Assembly: GCA_910584845.1 (NCBI GenBank)
Contig: CAJUDH010000014.1
Span: 18,064 to 82,063, forward strand
Origin: an uncultured Lachnospiraceae bacterium
Lineage (GTDB): Bacteria > Bacillota > Clostridia > Lachnospirales > Lachnospiraceae
Direction: 5' to 3'
Length of the DNA stretch: 64,000 bases
This document shows positions 20,123 through 28,843 of the stretch, in pieces. The position numbers and the translations under genes were made by a program. The notes under the pieces were generated by a model that worked only from the letters and a program-made list of their open reading frames with translations, had not been told where the DNA came from and did no database searches. Position 1 is the first letter of the stretch. Every line of letters begins with the position of its first letter.

Positions 20123-21583
20123 CTACTCCTCCGCAATATCCCAACAGATATAGCTATAATCCCCTTCTGTCAGGCTTTTCCATATTTTATGGTTACTGTC
20201 GTCCTTTTCTCCGTCGTAATACTGGATCACATAGCCGTACTCGTCATTGCGGCCGCTTTCCTTGACCACCCGGTATTCGTTTCCGTTACTGGACCTATAA
20301 TGGCTTCCGCCAAGGAACCCCTTCTTTACCTTGCCGGATGCATCTACCAAAAAGAGCCCGGTGCCTTTCCCCGTATCGTCTTTCTCCTCCAAAGCCGGCA
20401 CATAGACTACCTCATAAGTCTCATCCTGGGCCCCTACTGCCAGCCCTTGGTAGTATAGCCTTCCTGCGCTGACCCCGGTAATTCCCTGCCCTTTGGAATA
20501 TTTGCTGTTGGGCTTTTCCGAAAAATAATAATAATATACATACCCGTCGCTGCCAAAATCATCATTGGTATTTTCCTTCATCACTGCCCCGGTTTTCATG
20601 GCCGCATGGTCCATAAAACAATAAAGGCCATCCCGGAACGAAGAATCCCCCTCTGCCCCGGACAGGTATAACATCCCGTCAATCCTGGTCCCCGAATCTT
20701 CCAGGCAATAATAATTTCCTCCGATTTTCGTGATGTTCACGTCAGTGGACCAATCTTCCAGGCGATATGTCCCAACCTCCTCTATTTTCCGGGCCTTCCT
20801 TCTGGCCGACAAGGAGGTTCCGTCCCCCCTCGCCCCACGGCCGGACACCATATAAGAAGAAGAGTCTGCGTAGAAGCTTCTGGCATCGTCATCCTCATCG
20901 TCCCAGGGCGGGACCGTATCCACCCACTGGCCCGTCGCCAGGGAACCGTCCCCCAAAGCCCCATACAAAAGGTGGTCGGGATTGGCCCTGCACAGTTCTT
21001 TATCCGCTTCGGGGCTGTCCGTATCCACACTTAGGAAACGGTCCGCCTGCCCTTCCCCCCTGTCATAAATCCAGCCGTCCATGACAGCGCCTTCCTCGTC
21101 AAAAATATACCGTTTCCCGTCAATGTTTTTCCTCTCATTCTGGCAAGGCTTTCCCTTTTCGTCAAAATAATACCGTTTTTGCCCGTATCCCTCCTCTTGG
21201 ATACGGTCAAACTGCTGCTGTTTTTCATAGGCCGCCTGTTCGGGGTTATAAAACACCACCCAGCCTTTTGCCATTTTTCCGTCGTCGCCGCAATAATAAA
21301 TATCTTCCCCGTCCATGGCATCGCTGTAAGGCTCCGGTATCTCCCCTTTGGGGCAACGGACCCACCCGGTAAGCATGACGCCATCCCCGTCAAAAAAATA
21401 GGTTTCGCCGTCCAGTTCCCTCTTTCCCGTAACGTGCCCTTCTTCCCCGTCCCGGTAACGCCACTGGTTTTTTACATCATTATACTCCCACCGGCCATCC
21501 GACGCCCAAGCTGTCCCGGCATATAACGTCAGGGCCAGCAGCGTCCCTGCCGCCATAATCCCTTTCTTTTTTTCCTGTCCCAT
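20123..21583 (-). CDS. Secreted glucan/cell-wall-binding repeat protein
   Basis: 486 residues. A signal peptide (GIMAAGTLLALTLYAGTAWA) is followed by a run of short aromatic repeats of the choline-binding/glucan-binding type: WEYNDVKNQWRYRDGEEG, GETYFFDGDGVMLTGWVR, KRYYFDEKGKPCQN, KRYIFDEEGAVMDGWIYD. This repeat family in other Firmicutes binds teichoic-acid choline or alpha-glucans such as dextran. Here, between a sugar transporter and a multi-CBM protein, dextran binding is the better guess. The C-terminal half has more diverged repeats. ATG 21583 follows GAGGTGAAGG. Its stop lies 3 bp from the next start, so expression is coupled. Confidence 0.8.
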   Translation of the reverse strand: MGQEKKKGIMAAGTLLALTLYAGTAWASDGRWEYNDVKNQWRYRDGEEGHVTGKRELDGETYFFDGDGVMLTGWVRCPKGEIPEPYSDAMDGEDIYYCGDDGKMAKGWVVFYNPEQAAYEKQQQFDRIQEEGYGQKRYYFDEKGKPCQNERKNIDGKRYIFDEEGAVMDGWIYDRGEGQADRFLSVDTDSPEADKELCRANPDHLLYGALGDGSLATGQWVDTVPPWDDEDDDARSFYADSSSYMVSGRGARGDGTSLSARRKARKIEEVGTYRLEDWSTDVNITKIGGNYYCLEDSGTRIDGMLYLSGAEGDSSFRDGLYCFMDHAAMKTGAVMKENTNDDFGSDGYVYYYYFSEKPNSKYSKGQGITGVSAGRLYYQGLAVGAQDETYEVVYVPALEEKDDTGKGTGLFLVDASGKVKKGFLGGSHYRSSNGNEYRVVKESGRNDEYGYVIQYYDGEKDDSNHKIWKSLTEGDYSYICWDIAEE

Positions 21584-21707
21584 AACCTTCACCTCATATT
21601 TACCGATACCCTGCCTGCCCTTTACCCTTGGGCCCTGCCTCCATTGCCGCCCTGCCACCCGGGGCCTCCTTTGCATCCGTTCCTGCCAACCCCTTTTACT
21701 GGCTGCC

Positions 21708-22601
21708 TTACTCTTTTACGCTCCCCACCACAATCCCGGTGATCAGGTACCGCTGCAGCAGCGGGTAAATCAAAAGCAGCGGAATCACCGAAACTACAAT
21801 CTTAGCCGCGTTCAGGTTCTGGCTGGAAACCTCCATAGCGTGGATCAGCGAACTTAGGCTCCCTCCGGAATTGAGCATATCCTCCAGCTTAACACTTAAG
21901 GTTTGGATGTAAGTCTGCAGGGGATAATTATGTACTTTGGTCATATAGACCAGCCCCCCGAAAAAGTCATTCCAGTTGCCGACAATGCTAAACAAAGCGA
22001 TCGTGGCAATTACCGGCTTGGAACAGGGGATATAAACTTTAGCCAGCACCTGCATGGGCGTAGCCCCGTCTATCACCGCCGCTTCTTCCAGGGATTTCGG
22101 CACCCCCATAAAGAAATTCATCACCATAATCACGCTGAATATGGGCACCGCCCCGGGCAGCACCAGCGCCCACACCGTGTTGAGCAAATGCAGGTTTTTC
22201 ACCACCAGATAAGTGGGGATCATCCCCCCGCTGAACAACATGGCAAAAATCAGCAGCCCCATATAAACCCCCCGTCCACAAAACTCCCTTTTGGACTTGG
22301 AAAGGGGATAGGCCATAAGCACAATCAATACCAGGTTAACCGCCAGCCCTGCCACTACCCGGAATACGGATATGCCAAAGGAACGCCAAAACTGCCGGTC
22401 TTCCACAATCTTCTCATAAGCCGCCGTTGTGAACTTCACTGGCACAAAGCCTACAATATTAGCCGCGGCAGCATCGCTGCCGCTGAACGAAATCGCCAGG
22501 ATATTCAACATGGGGAGCAGGCATACCAGCCCCAGAAGGACCACAATGCCATAGATAAGCCCTGTCCCTAAATTCGCCATAACCCCTTTTTTCCGTATCA
22601 T
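21708..22601 (-). CDS. Carbohydrate ABC transporter permease (LplC/YtcP type)
   Basis: 297 residues with six membrane segments. The coupling loop is EEAAVIDGATPMQVLAKVYIP followed by CSKPVIATIALF, the EAA motif of the binding-protein-dependent sugar permeases. The N-terminal region GIVVLLGLVCLLPMLNILAISFSGSDAA and the terminal YLITGIVVGSVKE are typical of the LplC subgroup, which imports oligosaccharides released from complex glycans. It pairs with the adjacent LplB-type permease. No ATPase gene is present, so a shared MsmK-type ATPase elsewhere is presumably used. Confidence 0.92.
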   Translation of the reverse strand: MIRKKGVMANLGTGLIYGIVVLLGLVCLLPMLNILAISFSGSDAAAANIVGFVPVKFTTAAYEKIVEDRQFWRSFGISVFRVVAGLAVNLVLIVLMAYPLSKSKREFCGRGVYMGLLIFAMLFSGGMIPTYLVVKNLHLLNTVWALVLPGAVPIFSVIMVMNFFMGVPKSLEEAAVIDGATPMQVLAKVYIPCSKPVIATIALFSIVGNWNDFFGGLVYMTKVHNYPLQTYIQTLSVKLEDMLNSGGSLSSLIHAMEVSSQNLNAAKIVVSVIPLLLIYPLLQRYLITGIVVGSVKE

Positions 22602-22612
22602 AAGCCTTCCCC

Positions 22613-23527
22613 CTAAAAGATTTTCCGCTCTGTAAACCGTTTTGACAGCTCGTTGGCCGTCACCATTAGAATCAGCCCCACCACAGACCGCAAAAGCCCA
22701 ACCGCCGTAGAAAAGCTATACTGCCTGCCGATTAAGCCCATCCGGTATACATAGGTATCCAGCACATCCCCGGTCTTATAGACCATGGGGGAATACAAAT
22801 TGTAAATCTGGTCAAACCCTGCGCTCAAAATGCTGGTCAGGCTCATAGCCGCCATCAAAAGGATGATCGGCAGCATCCCGGGGAGGGTAATATGCCATAC
22901 CCGCTGCCGCCAGGTGGCCCCGTCTATGGCAGCCGCCTCATGGAGCCCCGGGTCGATCGCCGTAATAGCCGCCAGATAGACAATGGAATTATAGCCAAAT
23001 TCTTTCCATACATCCGTGGCGATAACCATGGGGCGGAACCAGGTGTTGCTTCCCAGGAAATTAATCTTTTCCAGGCCAATGGCCGTCAACATCTGGTTAA
23101 CCGGCCCGTCTAAATTCACCATATTCACCACTACCGCCGCCAGTACTACCCATGACAGGAAATGAGGCAGGTATACAATGGTCTGGACGGCCTTCTTCAA
23201 AAACTTCACCCGGATTTCATTGAGCAAGATGGCAAACGCAATGGCCATCAGAGTCCCCAGCACAATCTTCCCCACCGCGATTACCAGCGTATTGGTAAAA
23301 ACCTGCCCGATGTCCGGCAGCTGGAACATATACTGAAAATGTTCCAGCCCTACAAACTCGGACCCTAAAAGCCCCTTTGCCGGCACAAAATCCTGAAATG
23401 CCATGATAATCCCCACCATAGGCACATAGCAGAACACTGCCACAAACACCATCCCCGGCAGCATCATCAAATGAAACATCGCCTGGGTTCCTATCCCGTT
23501 CCCGTTTCGGGCACTTCCTTTGCCCAT
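22613..23527 (-). CDS. Carbohydrate ABC transporter permease (LplB type)
   Basis: 304 residues with six membrane segments. The N-terminal LMMLPGMVFVAVFCYVPMVGI, the segment GLEHFQYMFQLPDIGQVFTNT and the coupling loop HEAAAIDGATWRQRVWHITLP are characteristic of the LplB/YteP subgroup. It forms the heteromeric channel with the downstream permease and receives sugar from the lipoprotein encoded upstream. The three transporter genes are tightly spaced (11 and 58 bp), indicating one transcript. Confidence 0.92.
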   Translation of the reverse strand: MGKGSARNGNGIGTQAMFHLMMLPGMVFVAVFCYVPMVGIIMAFQDFVPAKGLLGSEFVGLEHFQYMFQLPDIGQVFTNTLVIAVGKIVLGTLMAIAFAILLNEIRVKFLKKAVQTIVYLPHFLSWVVLAAVVVNMVNLDGPVNQMLTAIGLEKINFLGSNTWFRPMVIATDVWKEFGYNSIVYLAAITAIDPGLHEAAAIDGATWRQRVWHITLPGMLPIILLMAAMSLTSILSAGFDQIYNLYSPMVYKTGDVLDTYVYRMGLIGRQYSFSTAVGLLRSVVGLILMVTANELSKRFTERKIF

Positions 23528-23585
23528 CTTAAACCCCTCCTTTTATCCTGTTCCAAAAACTGCCCCTTTATGGAGGCCGCCTTTC

Positions 23586-25289
23586 CTACCTTCCGTTTCC
23601 CCCTTCTGCCGCCAGCGCCTCCTCGATCTCTGCGGTTATTTTTTCTCCGCCCTGGGCCTTCCAATCTGCTACAAATCCGTCAAAACGATCCAGCGGGACC
23701 GAACCGGTAACGATTCCCACAAACGTTTCTTCCTCCATTTTCCCCAGGCTGGCGCCGCTTTTTTTCATGGTCTTGGTAGTTCCCCGAAATACCGGCGTCT
23801 CCCACCGGAACTGGCCCTTTTTTGTTAAACTTTCGATTAACTCAATCCCCCCCATGCGGGACGTATACCTGGACCAGTCACTGACCTCTGCTTTTGGCCC
23901 TTTCAGGTAACGCCGGATTGATTCCACAATACTTTTTGACTCTGCTGTGCGTACTTCTTCCATGGTGATTTCCCCATTCATACAGCCCTTGATATCTGCA
24001 TAGTCATCCAAAAGCGACGTATATGCATTTACCTCAACCTGAAACGGCCTTGCCGAGTTGTCCACCCCCAGGCTCATATATGCCGCTATCTCCGGCGCTT
24101 CCTGCTCCAGCCCGGAATGGTTCACCAGGTCGTCAAAAAAGAGGTTCAGCATTTTCACAATCACTTCCGGGTTGGAATACCCTTTGCGCACCACCATATA
24201 TCCGTTTCCCGCGTTGCTGTGGGCTACATTTACCCTCCCTTCCCCGTCGCAGACCGTAAACGCCGCAAATTCCGCCTCCGGGTTCATCCCTTTGACATTG
24301 TTAAGGAGCCAGTCCGGAATATGCCATGGCCCAAAAGCAATCCCTAGTTGGTTATTGGTCAAAAGGGCCGTAATATCATCCCATGTACGCGTCCCGAACT
24401 GCGGGTCCAAAACCCCTTCTTCAAACCACTCTGCCAGTTTGCCCAAGGACGCCTTCATCTGCGGCGTTGTGGAGCCATACACCACATTCCCGTCCTCGTC
24501 CCGGATCCACAGCTTGGGGTATGCCCCGAAAGCGGAAGTTACCGCATTCATAGTATAGCCGCTGCCCCCATAGTCATCGGCTGTCAGGTAAGGTACAAAA
24601 GCCATCCCCACCGGGTTGCCTGACCCGCCTGGATCCTTTTCCAGAAATGTCCTGCCAATCCGTTCCAGTTCTTCAATGGTCAGGCAATGGTCGCCGTCCT
24701 CATCTACAATAAGCCCTGCCTTTTCCAGCCAGTCCTGCCGCACATAGGCCACGCAAGGCGCGCTGTCCAGGTTTGTCCCAGGAATTGCCATCAGCCGGCC
24801 GTTATAAGTCGCCGTATCCAGGCAACGCCCGTCATAGGAATCATAGACCTCTTTCATATATTCACTGGCATAATCTTCATAGGCCTGGGTCAAGTCTTCC
24901 ACCAGATCATTCTCCACCAGCTCGTCCAGAATATCTTTAGATCCGATAAACAACGCATCCGGAAGCTCCCCGGAGGCAATGGCCAGGGACACCTGCCTGT
25001 CATAATCCTCCCCGTTGGCCTCAAAATCGTCGATGACCCGCACATTCAGCTTTTCCAATACATACCGGGTATAGGCATTGTCCTCATAAGTATCCCCGTC
25101 CGGGAACTTCGGGTTTGCCAAAGTACGCCGCCCGAAGGAACATTCCAGCACCTCCTGATAGCTGCCCATGCCCCCTTCTTCTGCCGCTATTGGCTCCTGG
25201 TTTTTCCTGTTGCCTCCACATCCTGCCACCCCTGCCGCCAATATACACACCAGCCCCATGATCCGCCAGCCTGCACCATAAGCCCTCAT
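23586..25289 (-). CDS. Carbohydrate ABC transporter substrate-binding lipoprotein (LplA-like)
   Basis: About 567 residues. The signal peptide ends in the lipobox LAAGVAGC, so the mature protein is lipid-anchored outside. The size (well above 450) and order of features (YEDNAYTRYVLEKLNV, DRQVSLAIASGELPDA, GTNLDSAPCVAYVRQDWLEKAG split across the pocket lobe) fit the large LplA/YtcQ-type binding proteins. In this locus the ligand is likely an isomalto-oligosaccharide. ATG 25289 has GAGGAGG at ideal spacing; ATG 25295 is too close to it. The promoter is at 25373-25401. Confidence 0.9.
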   Translation of the reverse strand: MRAYGAGWRIMGLVCILAAGVAGCGGNRKNQEPIAAEEGGMGSYQEVLECSFGRRTLANPKFPDGDTYEDNAYTRYVLEKLNVRVIDDFEANGEDYDRQVSLAIASGELPDALFIGSKDILDELVENDLVEDLTQAYEDYASEYMKEVYDSYDGRCLDTATYNGRLMAIPGTNLDSAPCVAYVRQDWLEKAGLIVDEDGDHCLTIEELERIGRTFLEKDPGGSGNPVGMAFVPYLTADDYGGSGYTMNAVTSAFGAYPKLWIRDEDGNVVYGSTTPQMKASLGKLAEWFEEGVLDPQFGTRTWDDITALLTNNQLGIAFGPWHIPDWLLNNVKGMNPEAEFAAFTVCDGEGRVNVAHSNAGNGYMVVRKGYSNPEVIVKMLNLFFDDLVNHSGLEQEAPEIAAYMSLGVDNSARPFQVEVNAYTSLLDDYADIKGCMNGEITMEEVRTAESKSIVESIRRYLKGPKAEVSDWSRYTSRMGGIELIESLTKKGQFRWETPVFRGTTKTMKKSGASLGKMEEETFVGIVTGSVPLDRFDGFVADWKAQGGEKITAEIEEALAAEGGNGR

Positions 25290-25372
25290 CGCCATTCCTC
25301 CTCTGCTTGTCTGCGCACTCCCGTTTTGTCTCCGCCTGTTTCCTTTCGAAACGGTATCTATTTGATACTTTT

Positions 25373-25401
25373 ATTATATGCAATGGAAATTTCTACGTAA
25401 A
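25373..25401 (-). promoter_or_regulatory. Promoter of the dextran transporter/enzyme operon
   Basis: On the minus strand TTTACG (25401-25396), a 17-bp spacer and a perfect TATAAT (25378-25373) lie about 85 bp before the binding-protein gene. The weak -35 box suits activation by the AraC-type response regulator encoded upstream. Confidence 0.6.
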
Positions 25402-25404
25402 CGA

Positions 25405-25443
25405 CAAAAAATACCGGTTCATGTTACATTATCCGGTATTTTT
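25405..25443. terminator. Terminator after the yesM-like kinase gene
   Basis: On the minus strand AATACCGG and CCGGTATT form an 8-bp stem, followed by TTTTTG, just past the kinase stop. It separates the regulator operon from the transporter operon. It is symmetrical enough to work in both directions. Confidence 0.75.
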
Positions 25444-25460
25444 GTATAATTTGTTTCGGA

Positions 25461-27161
25461 TTAATTGGCCGGCCCTTCTCTTTTCGGGATCCTCACCAAT
25501 ACCTTGGTCCCTTCCCCCGGCCGGCTCTCAATTTGCAGGCCGTACCCTTCCCCGTAGTACAGACGGATACGGTTATTTACATTCTGTAGCCCATACCCTT
25601 TGGAATTAGACTTTAACGCCGCCTTCAACCCTTCTTCTGAAATCCCCCGCCCATTATCCTTTACCTCAAACTCCAGGCAGCCCCCTGCTTCCCGCCCCAA
25701 AACCCACAGCTTTTTCCTGCCGTTGCCCTCCTTGTGGTCCAGCCCGTGGCCGATGGCATTTTCCACCAGCGGCTGCAAGATTAAATTCAACATTTCACAC
25801 CCCATCATACCTTCCTCCACATGCTGCTCCACTTCAAACTTCCCGGAATGCATGATGCTTTGGATACGGATATAGGAACAGGTATTGTCCCACTCCCCTT
25901 TAACGGTAGTGACGCTCTTGCCTTTATTCAACGTCGTACGGTAAAAAGTAGACAAAAGCTGTGCCATTTCGCTGATCTCTTTCTGGTCCGCCATAATTGC
26001 CTTCCAGTTAATCAAGGAAAGGCTGTTATAGAGGAAATGTGGGTTGATCTGTGCCTGCAGCGCTTTCATCTCATATTCCTGCTGGGCAATCTTGCTCTTA
26101 TAGACCTCGTTCACCAAGGTATCCAGCCGCTCCATCATCTGGGAAAAGCTCTGGATCAAATGGCCAATCTCGTCCTTTGATTCTTCCCGGACCACCACGG
26201 TCAGGTTTTCGCCTGCAATCTGGTCAATATTGTGGATCAAATGTGTAAGGGGCAGCACCACGCTCTTGGCCAAAAGCATGCTGGCCCCAAGGATAACCGC
26301 CAAACAAATCCCGACGGCAGCCACAATCAGGAAAGTAATGCTGATCGCCGAGGAAGACACGGCCCGAAGCGGGCGGTACAGGTATACGTTCCAGCCATTG
26401 GCAGGGATCCCGCGCTGTTCCAGCACATATTCTTTCAGGCACGGCGCGCCACAGGACAACTCCGGGAGCGACAGGCTATCGGCTCCCTCCCCGTCCCCGG
26501 ATATGGTAAAAGAATACGCCGGCGATGCCCCCCCATTGGCAATCGCCACCCCATAATGGTCCTCGAAAAGCCCGGACAGCCATCCGAACACCTCCTGGTA
26601 ATCCAGCTCCATATAGACCACATTGATGCTTTGCTTCTCCTCCCCGTAAATCCGGCAGTACAGCTCTAAAACCCCGCCATCCTCCGCCCGCCAGTGGATC
26701 CGGTAATCCTCATAGGCCTCCTCCGGCCATGGCGCTTCCTGGATTTTTTTCAGGATTTCCCCATGGGGATGCAGCGTCTCATTGGAGCTGTAAATACTTA
26801 GCCTTTTAATCTGCGGGTACAGTAGTTTCATCTGCTGGATAGCCGGGTCAATCACATCCCGGTAAGCCTGGTACATTTCCAGGTTGTTTTGGTAATGGGC
26901 TTCCAGCGCCTTCCTGATATTGACGTCCCACACAAGGTTTTCCATCACATGTTGATAAGTCTCCAGGGATGCGTCCATCCTTAGGACACTCTGCTCCAGC
27001 GTTTCTTTTAATACCTCCCTCTCCCGCTGGATCAAAAGCCTCCTTGTCTGGAAATAGCAAAACACCCCCAAGATCACCACCGGGATCAGGCTGACCGCCA
27101 AATGGCTTAAAAACACCTTTTTCCGGAATGCCAGGTTCTTATACCATTTTCCCAAACCCAC
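25461..27161 (-). CDS. Sensor histidine kinase, YesM family
   Basis: About 566 residues. One membrane helix lies near the N terminus (LSHLAVSLIPVVILGVFCYF). A ~230-residue extracellular sensor domain, a second helix (ISITFLIVAAVGICLAVILG), a HAMP domain and a His_kinase domain with the phospho-acceptor in NPHFLYNSLSLINWKAIM follow. The ATPase domain has LILQPLVENAIGHGL and VKDNGRGIS. It should sense an oligosaccharide signal and phosphorylate the YesN-type partner upstream. No ATG fits: GTG 27161 or TTG 27155 after GGGGAGG is the probable start; an ATG at 27278 lacks a ribosome site. Confidence 0.9.
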   Translation of the reverse strand: MGLGKWYKNLAFRKKVFLSHLAVSLIPVVILGVFCYFQTRRLLIQREREVLKETLEQSVLRMDASLETYQHVMENLVWDVNIRKALEAHYQNNLEMYQAYRDVIDPAIQQMKLLYPQIKRLSIYSSNETLHPHGEILKKIQEAPWPEEAYEDYRIHWRAEDGGVLELYCRIYGEEKQSINVVYMELDYQEVFGWLSGLFEDHYGVAIANGGASPAYSFTISGDGEGADSLSLPELSCGAPCLKEYVLEQRGIPANGWNVYLYRPLRAVSSSAISITFLIVAAVGICLAVILGASMLLAKSVVLPLTHLIHNIDQIAGENLTVVVREESKDEIGHLIQSFSQMMERLDTLVNEVYKSKIAQQEYEMKALQAQINPHFLYNSLSLINWKAIMADQKEISEMAQLLSTFYRTTLNKGKSVTTVKGEWDNTCSYIRIQSIMHSGKFEVEQHVEEGMMGCEMLNLILQPLVENAIGHGLDHKEGNGRKKLWVLGREAGGCLEFEVKDNGRGISEEGLKAALKSNSKGYGLQNVNNRIRLYYGEGYGLQIESRPGEGTKVLVRIPKREGPAN

Positions 27162-27300
27162 CGCCTCCCCCCCTTTGTCTTCCGTCCACAGCCAACAGCC
27201 AAAGCCTTTCTTGCTTCCTACAGGAAACGGCCCCGCTCCATACCCCTTTTGCCGCCTGCAAAAGCCAGGCTGCCTCATGCCATAGGCCGTGTGCTTTGCG

Positions 27301-28806
27301 CTACCGGCGGTACTGCTCCGGCGTCACCCCATATTCGTTCCGGAAACTGCGGCAGAAATAAGAGACGCTTCCATAGCCCACCTGCTCACAGATTTCACTG
27401 ATTTTCATATTCGTCCCCATTAAAAGCTCCCTGGCTTTTTCCATCCTCACATTTTTGATATATTTATTGATCCCCACCCCTTTTTCCTGGATAAAAATAC
27501 TGCTTAGGTAATGGGGGGTCCGAAAAGCCTTCTCTGCCAGAAGGTCCAGGCTTAAAGCTTCCCGGTAATGTTCCTGTATATACTGTTCTGTCAGCGCGAT
27601 GGTCCTTTTTGGCGAATCCTCTGCCATCTGGAACATTTGTTCCAGCTCTTCTACCACCTGCCAAATCACCTCTTCCACCCCGGCGAAATTAGAACAGGAA
27701 TAAACCTGTTCTACCAGCCCGGCCAGCCGCCCCCCGCCGTCCGGAAGCCCTTTTGCCAGGATTTTCATTAAGCTGGCGCAGACAAAGCAAGTGTAAATAT
27801 AAGACTGGAAACCGTTATTCCGGCACACTTCCATTAAATTTTCCATATTCCTTCTAAGGCTGTAGCCGTCATGGCAGGACACATCCTTTTCTACCGCCTG
27901 CAAAAGCTGCCCGTCGCCAGCCTCCGGCATTCCCTGGCGCGCCTTCTGCCTGCATGGGTACACATAACGGTTTTGATGGAAAAAACGTTCTTCCAGGCTT
28001 TTCTCTGCTTTCCGGTAAGCATTCCCCAATTCTTTCCCGCATCCGATGGGCCCGCTGACGGCAAGGTAACATTTTTTACAAAGTTCCTTCTCAACCACCA
28101 GATGGATGCACTTGGCCAGCTCCCTTAGGCGCTCATCCCCTGCCTCCGGCCCCTTAAGCAGGAATACGCCTTGGGACGGCGTCAGGTCGAGAAAGTCAAA
28201 ACCGCCTGCGATAACCCCCTTAAACATCCGGTAAAACGCCCTCATATCGGAGATTTCATTCCCGAACACATCCTCCTCAAATTCCATCACAATCAGGCTT
28301 CTGTATTCCTCCAGAAACCGCAGCCTCCCTTCTTCGTACTCCTGGCAGAGCTTTTCATAGGCTACCTGGTTCAAAAGCCGCGCAACCACATAATTTTTTA
28401 AAAAGGCAACGTTTTGGCTTTCAGTTTCCCTCTCCCTCGACAGCCGTTCCCGCACCTGGCCGATGACCCGCTGAAACTCTGCCGGATCCACCGGCTTTAG
28501 GATATAATCCACCGCCTGCAGGGAAAGGGCCTGCTTCACATATTCAAAATCATCATATCCGCTGAAAAAAATAATCTGCATATCCGGAAATTCTTCCCGC
28601 ACCCTGGCCGCCAGTTCAATCCCGCTTAAAAACGGCATCTTTACGTCCGTCATCAGGATATCTGCCGGCGATTCCGAAAGCCGGGCAAGTGCTTCCTGCC
28701 CGTTGGTTGCCTCCCGTATATCAAATTCAAACCCAAATTTATCCAGCAGAAAACGTATCCCCATACGCTCTGCATCCTCATCATCGGCAATCATCAACCG
28801 AAACAT
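27301..28806 (-). CDS. Response regulator, YesN family (receiver plus AraC domain)
   Basis: 501 residues. The N-terminal receiver (1-120) has the acidic pair in MIADDEDAERMG, the phospho-acceptor Asp in ADILMTDVKMPFLSG and the Lys in YILKPVDPAEF. A middle linker region leads to a C-terminal AraC double helix-turn-helix (~400-500: LDLLAEKAFRTPHYLSSIF and ISEICEQVGYGSVSYFCRSF). It is partner to the kinase 140 bp downstream and is expected to activate the transporter promoter at ~25.4 kb and probably its own operon. Confidence 0.92.
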   Translation of the reverse strand: MFRLMIADDEDAERMGIRFLLDKFGFEFDIREATNGQEALARLSESPADILMTDVKMPFLSGIELAARVREEFPDMQIIFFSGYDDFEYVKQALSLQAVDYILKPVDPAEFQRVIGQVRERLSRERETESQNVAFLKNYVVARLLNQVAYEKLCQEYEEGRLRFLEEYRSLIVMEFEEDVFGNEISDMRAFYRMFKGVIAGGFDFLDLTPSQGVFLLKGPEAGDERLRELAKCIHLVVEKELCKKCYLAVSGPIGCGKELGNAYRKAEKSLEERFFHQNRYVYPCRQKARQGMPEAGDGQLLQAVEKDVSCHDGYSLRRNMENLMEVCRNNGFQSYIYTCFVCASLMKILAKGLPDGGGRLAGLVEQVYSCSNFAGVEEVIWQVVEELEQMFQMAEDSPKRTIALTEQYIQEHYREALSLDLLAEKAFRTPHYLSSIFIQEKGVGINKYIKNVRMEKARELLMGTNMKISEICEQVGYGSVSYFCRSFRNEYGVTPEQYRR

Positions 28807-28843
28807 TTTTGCCTACGGCCCCCTTTTCGCCAACGGTTTCGCC

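Noticed and set aside
19592..20458. Plus-strand open frame opposite the multi-CBM gene start
   Set aside because: Spans two oppositely encoded genes and has no protein-like pattern; antisense shadow.
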